Positions 33,984-42,541 of a DNA stretch of 64,000 bases are shown in pieces. This DNA is from Sphaerolaimus hirsutus. Its lineage: Eukaryota > Nematoda > Chromadorea > Monhysterida > Sphaerolaimidae. The position numbers and the translations under genes are program-made. Position 1 is the first letter of the stretch. The number at the start of each line of letters is the position of its first letter. The notes below the pieces were generated by a model that saw nothing but the letters and a program-made list of their open reading frames with translations, had not been told where the DNA came from and did not search any database. The stretch is taken from the NCBI GenBank assembly GCA_964036195.1, contig OZ038454.1:7502001-7566000 (forward strand), read 5' to 3'.

Positions 33984-34607
33984 ATTTACTCATGAGAAAA
34001 TGTTAAAACAAATAACTTTACATTTTCTGTACTAGGGGGGTGTCTGCAAACATAAATACTTTGAATACAGTTCAGTACTTTTAGTGTGTATACACTGTCA
34101 TGTGCAATGAAAAAAAATTTGGGCTTTCATGACATAAAAAAATTGAATATTTGTTGTGTCAGACACCTAGATCTAAATCACCTTTTTTGCCTAGGACAAA
34201 CATATTTTTATGTATGACATAATCACATTAAGATTTTTTCATTTTTTCTTGTTGTCACAAGTTGTCAGCCCAATTTCTTCAATTTCGTCAAGGAAGCTTT
34301 GTTAACGGTGTCGACACAACAAATATTCAATTTTCGTGATGTGAAAGCCAAAAAAAGTTTGTTGTCACACGTGGCTGTGTAAACGCAGCTTTAACAACTA
34401 CGTTGTACCTACATAGTACATAAATAGTAACCCCCAAGTGTGTTCTGAATAATAAACAGTTTAAAAAACCAATGTTCAGTTTACATATGTGAATAATCCA
34501 GCTCGCATTTTACTTTTATCCATATGAATGAGTGGCAAATGAGCGCCAATCGACAATACTAAAAGCCTCAAAGGGCCGGAGCGAAGCGGCAATTTCAATG
34601 CTACCCA
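33984..34607. repeat. 624-bp direct repeat, right copy
   Basis: Near-identical to 31371-31994. Sequence on its right (AGTTGCAAAGATGTCCGTG) does not resemble the sequence on the right of the left copy (TTTTTGTTTTAAAC), and the left flanks also differ. The repeat ends are therefore sharp. Confidence 0.95.
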
Positions 34608-34949
34608 AGTTGCAAAGATGTCCGTGTGAAAGTGCGCCAAGCGTGCCTAGTTTCCCCTCTATTGCTTCACTTTGAGCACTTCTGTTATCTCAACAATTCT
34701 CTTGCAGAGGCGTGATTTGTGACTGAGTTTAGACTCGGCAAGGGTTTTGAAGGGAATCTTTTTTCGCTAGGAGACTAGTGACAAAATTGCGATTTAGAGC
34801 TAGGTGATGATGGGGGCTTCGTAAGTTCGCGGCCGGACAAAAGTGTGACAACCATTGATTTTCGTAGCTTTTTTCGGGGTAATTTTTGCCTCCCTGGTGT
34901 GAAATTTGACGAGAAAAAATTGGGGGGTATTCTGCATGGGACTTCGACT

Positions 34950-35149
34950 NNNNNNNNNNNNNNNNNNNNNNNNNNNNNNNNNNNNNNNNNNNNNNNNNNN
35001 NNNNNNNNNNNNNNNNNNNNNNNNNNNNNNNNNNNNNNNNNNNNNNNNNNNNNNNNNNNNNNNNNNNNNNNNNNNNNNNNNNNNNNNNNNNNNNNNNNNN
35101 NNNNNNNNNNNNNNNNNNNNNNNNNNNNNNNNNNNNNNNNNNNNNNNNN
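34950..35149. other. Assembly gap (200 N)
   Basis: Exactly 200 unknown bases. The sequence to the right starts inside a CAGGGGTA-family element. Confidence 0.99.
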
Positions 35150-35218
35150 ATCTATCCCTCCGGAGGAGCGATTTGCTATCTATCCAACCACTCGGAGGGT
35201 CAAAATTCAAGATACCCC
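35150..35218. mobile_element. CAGGGGTA-family element, right end
   Basis: ATCTATCCCTCCGGAGGAGC to AAGATACCCCTG matches the right end of the complete copy at 12656-13154. The remainder is lost in the gap. Confidence 0.75.
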
Positions 35219-35307
35219 TGTTTTGAATACATCAGAAAAGTGGTATTACACACTGCTTTTCTACAGATGTCATCTCTGTTCATTTACCTGCTGAAACAAG
35301 GACTTTT

Positions 35308-35518
35308 TCGTTGGCGCCATTGTTGCTGGCGCCCTTTGGCGCCCGGCGCCATTGTTGCTGGCGCCCTTTGGCGCCTGGCGTTATTTTTTCAGATGGCGCC
35401 GTGGCGCCATTGGCGCCTGGCGTCATTTTCTCTGGCGCCCTTTGGCGCCCGGCGCCATTATTTTGAATGGCGCGATTGGCGCCTCGCGCCATTTTTCCTG
35501 GCGTTTTTCCATCACTAG
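35308..35518. mobile_element. GGCGCC-word element, 5'-truncated
   Basis: About fifteen GGCGCC words alternate with CTTTGGCGCC and ATTTTTTCAGATGG spacers. The right end GCGTTTTTCCATCACTA is intact; the left terminus is missing. Confidence 0.8.
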
Positions 35519-35861
35519 TATTAACAATGCGGAATCTACAATTAGGTAAGTACGTAGTGTTATTTTGAATGACTTTTTTGCAACGTTTAAAAAAGTTGTG
35601 AAAAAGTTCCCGATTATCCATTCATTACACATGTTGAGACAACAACCGCAAAAATAGGTAGAGTAGTGTAAGCGATAGTACCTAATGTCTGTAATTAAAT
35701 CGCATACACAATTAGATATGAAAGAACTGGTTGTAACCCAAAATTCAAATTGATTCACCCATGACCCAAAATTTCACCCAACCATGATGCGCGGAACCAG
35801 GATATACTTTTGATCAGCACTCAGTTTTATTACAAAAAGGTAGTAACAAAATAAATACCTA

Positions 35862-35957
35862 TACCATATTTCCTCGAAATACCCCCGGGGGTGATTGTTT
35901 CAGAGTGAGAATTTTGAGGGGGGTATTTCGAGGTGGGTTACTCAGGGAAATATGGTA
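35862..35957. mobile_element. TACCGTATTTCC family, 96-bp minimal copy
   Basis: TACCATATTTCCTCGAAATA and TTACTCAGGGAAATATGGTA bound a single set of CCCCGGGGGTGATTGTTTCAG and GAGGGGGGTATTTCGAGG words. This is the shortest copy with both ends in the window. Confidence 0.85.
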
Positions 35958-36389
35958 AATATCATCGAGAAAAAGCACAATTATCGAAAAAGGCGACTTT
36001 TAGAACACTTTCTTCAATTTTTTTTATTTTTATTCCACGCCTAGAGAAACACTTTCGATTTTCTCTAGAAAAAAATTCGAAAATTCAATAAGTTACCAAA
36101 AAATTCGAAAACAATTTCTGGGTACCTAAATTCGAAAAGTTATTTTTTTTTAAACGCTTATAAGTTTAAACACCCAGCTTTCAACTTCCACAAGCTAGTT
36201 GTCACAGTTGGCTGCAAACATCGTCATTGACTCACAATTTAAACCATCCAATTCAAAAATCACAGAAAAAAATAATTCCATATTCCTGCTAAAGTATGTC
36301 AAATTTTTTGACTAGGTATGTACATCACAATTCACATCTTGAATAGGTGCAAAATTAAAAATTCAATCTTAATGTAATCATCACTTCAC

Positions 36390-37530
36390 CTGATCACTGC
36401 AGAAAAACACTCTGCCTTTAATTTTGTCACGTAGATCTCCATAAAGGAACAGCATGGCCAAGCTAGAATAAGCACAGTTGTTAAAATACCGGTATTTTAG
36501 AACACATACCTAGGTAAATGTAAAAATGTGTAAATGTGGTACACGAGTATAAGTCCAATTTGAACAAAAATTGCACGTTATTTAGTGAATAAGGCATATT
36601 TCATAAAATAGTCTGTCAATTACAATTTTTGAGGAAAAATAATCCCCCGTTGAATACATCCCCCTCTTTGATAATGTTTGTGCTAAAAAATGCGCATGGC
36701 GGCCTCAGCCCTGCCCGTCAACTTAAAATTTAAATGAATGTGTCAAATAAATGTTCAGTTGAGACTAGGGTGTCAACTTTCCGTTGTTTGTTTCCGCTTT
36801 CCAGGAGGCAAAATTTCCATTTCCGTTTTCTGGCTGAATTTATTTTTCCATTTCCATTTCCGTTTTTCTGGCTCATTTTCGTTTTCCAGCTAAATTTTCA
36901 GTTTCCATTTTCCGGCTCAACTTTCTGTTTTTGCCAGTATTTTGCCAACATTTTCCCAAACTGTATTTTAGCTTTTTCTACCATGGTATTTTTCCGTTTC
37001 CATTCACCGACCTTTCATTTTTCCATTTTCCTTTTTTGGCAAGTGTAAAAAATGTTCTGTTTCCGTTTTCCGGCAAGTGCAAACATTTTTCCGTTTCCGT
37101 TTTCCATAGAAATTTTTTTTGTTGACACCCTAGTTGAGACATGAAAAAATCTTTCACTACATCAACTAGTGCATTGGAGCACCAGGTATACAAATTTTTT
37201 TCTGTATTGGAACCTGAGTGACTATTATTGAATGATCATGTCACTTTTATGTTTTCTGCAGCATGTATTTTCATAGAAAAATGTAACAAAAAGCAATTTT
37301 TTTGGTAAATGTCAATATAAACACAACTATAAATACCCGGGCATTCTGGGTAAATGTACTGGTTAAGGTAAGCTGCAAAAACAATCATTTTTGTTAAAAA
37401 TTATAAATTGAACACACATAACTCACCCATTTGAAGCATGCGTTGCCACAAAGGGCACAGTGGCTGTGATGAAATATCCCAGTGGAGATGGCCACAGCAA
37501 GCTAAGCAAGTGGAAGCTTATGATCATCCC
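36390..37530 (-). CDS. Two exons of a membrane protein gene
   Basis: Reading on the minus strand, exon 37530-37427 (104 bp) follows an acceptor TTCAAACAG and ends at GG|GTGAGT. Exon 36462-36390 (73 bp) follows TTATTCTAG and ends at CAG|GTGAAG. The junction falls inside a codon in both exons and the frame is kept, giving 59 codons without a stop. The first exon encodes a hydrophobic stretch with WPSPLGYFITATVPFVATHA; the second continues LAMLFLYGDLRDKIKGRVFF. This looks like one or two membrane segments followed by a cytoplasmic loop of a multi-pass protein, which I do not recognise. The 964-bp intron contains the hAT-type element at 36766-37132. Other exons are not visible in the window. Confidence 0.55.
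36766..37132. mobile_element. TTTCCG-word hAT-type element, 8-bp target duplication GTTGAGAC
   Basis: TAGGGTGTCAACTTTCCG and TTTTTGTTGACACCCTA, flanked exactly by GTTGAGAC (36758-36765 and 37133-37140). The interior runs through TTTCCGTTTTCTGGCTGAATT words that degrade toward the middle. It lies in the intron of the minus-strand membrane-protein gene. Confidence 0.95.
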
Positions 37531-37773
37531 CTGTTTGAATAAATGCATATTGATTCTCAGATATGATCGTGCTTTAATATCCCCATTCTATCAAATCAAC
37601 ACCAAAACAGTTGGAACATTTGTTATTTTCTTATTTTAGTTTTATTACCACTCAAACAAACGTAATAAAAATAAAAATGGAACTCGAAAAGTGTATGTCT
37701 ATTGATATGACTACGTGTCAATCTACACCCACCTTATGAAAAAAAACTTTTAGCAACTCTGTACATCAGGGGG

Positions 37774-37911
37774 CAGTCCCAAACCCTGTAAAATGCCCTG
37801 TAAAATGACCCCGTAATGTTAAATATCATGCGAAGTGTAAAAAGTCATGCAAAATGCCCTGCAAAATGGCAAACGTACGTTATACAGGGCATTTTACAGG
37901 GTCTGGGATTG
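37774..37911. mobile_element. CTGTAAAATG-word inverted element, 138 bp
   Basis: CAGTCCCAAACCCTGTAAAA and TTTTACAGGGTCTGGGATTG form the ends. The inner word TGTAAAATGCCCTG and its complement meet near AACGTACGTT at about 37873. Confidence 0.8.
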
Positions 37912-38095
37912 GTACCAGCTGATGCTCACCTCAAACGATATTGCATTCACCGCAGACTGGATGAAAAAGCGGATTTCTTGATTCCTACGTTGGATTGTTG
38001 CGCGGTAAGCAGCAGTAGTCCGATTCTTATTTCTGTGATAACTTGTGCTTTTGTGCTTCGTTTTTGTCACTTGACTCGCCTGCGTGGAACAAGAA

Positions 38096-39367
38096 TACCG
38101 CATTTCCTCGAATAACACCCTTCAATTGATCCCCCTCGAAATATGGCCAGGTCTGAGAGACTCCGAGGAAAAAAATGACTGCAGAGAAATACCCCCTGTC
38201 CTGAATGATGTACACTACAATCGTTAACTTCACGTTTCCCCCCATGGACTTCTTCCCCCCGTGGTGTGATGCATTAGCGTTATGTCCGTGCGGACATAAC
38301 GCTAATGGAACACGACAAAACGGTAATGCAACACGACAAAAAGCTAATACAACACACTCCGGGGGCAAGTTGTCCACGGGGGGAAAAGTACCTGTAATCC
38401 ACTACAATGTACATTGTCTATGCATGACATGACATGATGTACATGGTCCGGCTGAAAAGTCCCCGGGCAGTGCTCGCCATTCGCGCTAGGGGTAAGCTAC
38501 GGTCACAAAATTTAGACAGGTTTAGCTATCAGTTGTTTTGAGTTTTCACCCAAACTTTCACCCTTCTAGCTCCACCCTTTGCGGAACTGTGGGGGTTACA
38601 GTTTCGGTCATTTTGTACTGATGTACAAATGGTGCTCTGGCTCAATGCTGCTTTAAGTTGTGATCATGAAACTTTAGCTAGTGTAAGCCACCAGTGTTGG
38701 AAATTTGCCAGCACTCACCAACATTAGCTATGATATCATAAGTCTAGGTCATAATATTGTCATTACTGTCACTACTCTCACTGCCGAATTCATCATTCTG
38801 CCTCTCCTTCTCGAAAAGTGGTTAATACAGGATGCATTTTGCATGCACACTGCTGTTGAACACAGGTAATGTGTCCACTACAGATTAGTAATGATACAAG
38901 GAAATCTTAAACACATAACTCACTTACTGCACATTTCAAAACAACATTAAAACCACTGCATTACAACATGATCTCAGATGATCACCAAAACATCCATCAC
39001 AGTTCTCACATTTCTTGCACATATTATTTCTGCATATTAATTTTACCTTAATTGCAATGATGTTGATAAAAGTGTTGAATATTATCTGCACATTGCCAAC
39101 ACTGGTGGCTTGCACTAGCCAAAGTTTCATGATCACAACTTAAAGCAGCATTGAGCCAGATCACCATTTGTACATCAGTACTAAATGACCGAAATTGTAA
39201 CCCCCACAGTTCCACAGTGGGTTGAGCTAGAGAGGAGACGTATCCTGTTTTGTCACATTTATTACCAGTTTTGGGTATGTAAAATCCCATTCTTTACTCT
39301 ATGAGCCTCCATGGAAGTTTCTGACGAAATAATAAACCCCTTGGGGGTATTTCGAGGAAATATGGTC
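38096..39367. mobile_element. TACCGTATTTCC long-form element interrupted by a foldback
   Basis: TACCGCATTTCCTCGAATAA at the left and GTATTTCGAGGAAATATGG at the right, with long-form words GGTCTGAGAGACTCCGAGG and AATGATGTACACTA. The centre is displaced by about 1 kb of unrelated DNA that includes the foldback 38565-39236. At 38225-38385 there are iterated GCTAATGGAACACGACAAAA words. Confidence 0.65.
38565..39236. repeat. Foldback element with ~140-bp arms
   Basis: AGCTCCACCCTTTGCGGAAC...CACCAGTGTTGG (38570-38700) is complementary to CCAACACTGGTGGC...CCACAGTGGGTTGAGCT (39096-39234). The 390-bp spacer contains, on the minus strand, a short cysteine-rich frame (CKKCENCDGCFGDH). I cannot tell whether this is a trapped exon or chance. 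Confidence 0.75.
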
Positions 39368-39390
39368 AATTTCTCAGCAATACTCAGTGT

Positions 39391-40366
39391 CAGGGTTGGT
39401 TTTATAAAAATCATTTGTATACAAATTGTATAAAAATTGTATAAAAATGTATTTTATTTTTATTTTATTCTTGTTTCATTTTATTTTATTTTATTTTATT
39501 CCAAACAAATAATAAAATAATAAAATGGACCATTTTACAAAAATTTTACAGAAATTTTACAAAAAATCAGAATCTTGCATGCAAGGTCAGAAAAATGTGA
39601 TAATTAGACATAAACATGAAAAACATGTGACAAATTTTTCCATTACTTTGCAAAAGTTGCATGCAGTAGGTATTGTTAGCTAGTTGCAAGTGTTAAGTTA
39701 CAATTATCGATAAGAATGGTTTGCATTTTCAGTAGAAGGATTACTGGAGTGTGCTGGGCGCATTTGTGAAACAGCAAAGTGTCAGTTGTCATGACAAATG
39801 TCATTCAGAGTGTCAATTGTGTATCTGAATCTTATGTTTTGGTATCCAAACCTTATATTTTGGTATATAAATCTTATGTTGTTGTATCCAACCGTTCACA
39901 TAAGATTTGGTTACAAAAACAACAAGATTTGGATACAAAAGATAAGATTTGGATACAAAAACTAAGATTTGGATACAATTTGCTTTACAGTTTCCACTTT
40001 AATTTATATTTGTCATGACAATTGACACTTTACTTAACATTTTCATGAAAATTGACACTTTCCATTCCATTTCATATGACATTTTGACACTTTACATGGC
40101 TTGGGACTGCCCCAGCTCCGCGAATGAACTGGTTGAACTATAAACAACAGAAGATTTTTTTTACAAAAAATATGAATTTTTATACAATTTTTACAAAAAT
40201 ATGAATTTGTATACAATTTTACAAAAATTTTACAAAAATTCAAATTTTTATACAATTTTTATTTTTATTTTGAAATTTTCCATTTTATTTTATTTTATTT
40301 TATTCTTGAATTTTCCATTTTATTTTTATTTTATTTTTATTCTTTTCTGAGATTTTGCCAACCCTG
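39391..40366. mobile_element. hAT-type element (CAGGGTTGG family), 8-bp target duplication CTCAGTGT
   Basis: CAGGGTTGGTTTTATAAAAA and GATTTTGCCAACCCTG, flanked exactly by CTCAGTGT (39383-39390 and 40367-40374). It shares AATCTTGCATGCAAGGTCAG with the copy at 22927. A CTGTAAAATG-like element (about 39760-40109, with AAGATTTGGATACAAAA words and TTGGGACTG at its end) is nested inside and accounts for the extra length. Confidence 0.92.
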
Positions 40367-40409
40367 CTCAGTGTTCATTAAGCAACAAATTTGACACTGT
40401 AAATAAAAA

Positions 40410-40563
40410 TACCGTATTTCTTCTAATATACTGGCACACCTCCAACAGAATGGCATCTCCAATAGAACGACATGTTTTGTGCAGCACATGTTTTTGCACA
40501 CATGAAAACAATAGAATGGCAGCCTCCACTCCAATAGAGCGGCACCTCTAATAGAACAGCAGG
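40410..40563. mobile_element. AATAGAA-word element, left half (split by BEL/Pao)
   Basis: TACCGTATTTCTTCTAATAT then CTCCAACAGAATGGC words, ending at the target duplication GCAGG. Its right half resumes at 52845 after the duplicated GCAGG. Together the halves make 466 bp, close to the 488 bp of the uninterrupted copy at 27019-27506. Confidence 0.92.
40559..40563. repeat. Target-site duplication GCAGG, left
   Basis: GCAGG directly precedes the LTR and recurs at 52840-52844. The uninterrupted paralogue reads AACAGCAGGTAGAAATTAC once, confirming a 5-bp duplication. Confidence 0.95.
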
Positions 40564-41661
40564 TGTGTAACATTATCGTAAAATGTAAAACCTTTAATAT
40601 TTAAGTTGACGTTCTTATGTTCGCTTTTATATTTAATTAATTCAATTTCTTACGATTCCATTCATATTTACATTCCAATTTTAACATCTTCACATTCACC
40701 ATTTAATATCTCAAGCGATGTTGTTTACAACGTGCGCTTCACATCGCTCACATATTTAGATCTTAGTCATTGCTCACATTCCGCCACATTTCCTTGACAA
40801 GCAGCACGCAAATACGCCGTCATGTTTATGTTAAGCAGCGGGCCCGCCCCGAGTGGGGGGCCGGGCCCGCGCGCCATTTCAAATGCCGTCTGGCTTGTCT
40901 CACATTTTCACTATCTTGCCAGTTTAGCTTGCTTTTCATCGGAGAAGCGAGCGGGCAAGGATTGAACTTTCACAATTGGAAATGTTGGGTAAAAATCGGA
41001 GATTAGAACCGACCGATTGGCGCCAAACCAATCGCCATCGGTCTGGCCCTTAAAAGCCGATTTCACAGCTAGAATCGGCAGTGTTTGCAACCTCGTCAAC
41101 TTCACACGAATCTCTTCCTAGGATCTAAATAAGCGCCGTAGTCACTTTATTAAGTCGCTTGTTTTTGGTGCTAAGTTTTACGCTTGGTGCTTTAAGTCAC
41201 CTCAGTGCTTTATTTCACACCTGCGCTGTTAGAGGTGCTTTATTCACAACTGCGCCACTTAATTGTCGCCTTTTGTCGTAATTAAGTGCCTTCTTTAAAT
41301 TGCCTTATTTCTCCGGTAATTAGAGCTTCTTTTACGTTTTATTTAAGTAATAAATTTAGTTGTAAATTAATTCCTTTGTTTACGTAAATTTTTATATATA
41401 TTTTATTTACATTTATTTCTTTGTATTTAATTGTCTAAATAAAAACGTTTGTCAAAACCTTTGGTAAACAGTCTTAATTTGCTTCACACTAACTCACGTC
41501 AATTCACTTCAACTCAACTAATCACATTTGATAAAATAACGGAACGTCAACTAGAGACGACGCTTCACGTCAACTTTCACTTGTTCACATTTGTCCTCTT
41601 CCTCGGTTAGGAATAGGAGCTGGTTCACAAGTCACTTCAACAAGTTCCGTAATATTTTACA
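40564..41661 (+). repeat. 5' LTR, copy 1
   Basis: 1098 bp, beginning TGTGTAACATTATCG and ending CCGTAATATTTTACA. It holds a GC-rich hairpin at about 40836-40871 (GCGGGCCCGCCCC / GGGGGGCCGGGCCCGC), an AT-rich TATATATATTTT box near 41392 and a polyadenylation signal AATAAA at 41438-41443. TCACA occurs 14 times on this strand; I found no TGTGA. Short open frames inside are not genes: they recur in all three LTRs with neutral differences. Confidence 0.95.
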
Positions 41662-41682
41662 TGGCGCAGCGAGCAGGGTGAC
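41662..41682 (+). other. Primer-binding site, copy 1
   Basis: TGGCGCAGCGAGCAGGG starts at the base after the LTR. A TGG start is complementary to a tRNA 3' CCA. I could not match the following bases to a particular tRNA. The same sequence follows the LTR of copy 2 at 59656. Confidence 0.75.
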
Positions 41683-41938
41683 TAATTAAACTAATTGGTC
41701 ACTCTAATTAAGTCGTCTCGCGCGAAATTTCATTGGAAATTGTTTTTCACAGCCTGAGTCACACGCACGAGGTTACGGTAATACGGTTTTGGACGCAAAA
41801 TCGTTAGTAGCACGTGCATATTAACTTACGATTTTACAAGTACAAGTCACAAGAAACGAAATATTTATTTTATTATTTTATTCCGTTCACAGCTAGCTAC
41901 CACTTTGCTAATAAGCAATAAATCAATCGAACTTTGCT

Positions 41939-42541
41939 ATGGCCGACGAACGCATACGCGCTCAGCGAGGCGCCGCCGCCGCCGCAGCTATGCCTGCGAG
42001 CAACGTTGATGAGTTCGACACAGCTCATCCGTTGACTCAACATAGCCGGGCGCTGACTGGAGTGCGCAACGGAGTGCTGCGTTTCACATCCAAACCGATT
42101 CCTAAAATCGTCAAAGACGAGTCACAACCCGCCGCCGTAAACATACGTGCGGCGGAGGAAGTATTAGAATTACTTCAGGCCTACGGCTACCAAGCCGAGA
42201 TGAAACGCTCGGACCTGTCTACGGCTATGGACAAATTCACAACCACTGTCCAAGATTACATCACAAGCCTAGACAGAGACGAAGACGGAGTGGCCGAAGA
42301 GATAAAGAGCGCCAACGCCAAATTGGAGCGCGCGCTCTACTCAGGCTCGAACAACGCGATGATGCTCATGGATGAGCTGGAATCGAGGATTGCGTCCGCC
42401 CAAGCGCGTATCAAATCCGCGGAAAGGTTGATACTTTCCTTGAAAGGTCAGTCCACTGTTGATTTAACTACTCAACCCCCTTCACAACCCCCTTACAACA
42501 ATGTCAATATGGGAAGTAGTTCTCAACCTTCACAACCGTAA
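41939..42541 (+). CDS. gag: Gag N-terminal part, ended by a nonsense codon
   Basis: ATG at 41939 follows TTTGCT after a 277-bp leader. The 200-residue product has a disordered alanine-rich start (RGAAAAAAMPAS), a predicted helical middle (EEVLELLQAYGYQAEMKRSD; LERALYSGSNNAMMLMDELE) and a serine/glutamine-rich end. TAA at 42539-42541 interrupts the frame where copy 2 has a sense codon, so a single substitution explains it. The frame resumes immediately. Unless the stop is suppressed or spliced out, this copy makes only a truncated Gag and no Pol. Confidence 0.9.
   Translation: MADERIRAQRGAAAAAAMPASNVDEFDTAHPLTQHSRALTGVRNGVLRFTSKPIPKIVKDESQPAAVNIRAAEEVLELLQAYGYQAEMKRSDLSTAMDKFTTTVQDYITSLDRDEDGVAEEIKSANAKLERALYSGSNNAMMLMDELESRIASAQARIKSAERLILSLKGQSTVDLTTQPPSQPPYNNVNMGSSSQPSQP

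Noticed and set aside
40770..41105. Small frames inside the LTR (63-78 codons) that recur in all three LTRs
   Set aside because: They recur only because the LTRs are repeated. Differences between copies are not biased to synonymous sites, and no family is recognisable.
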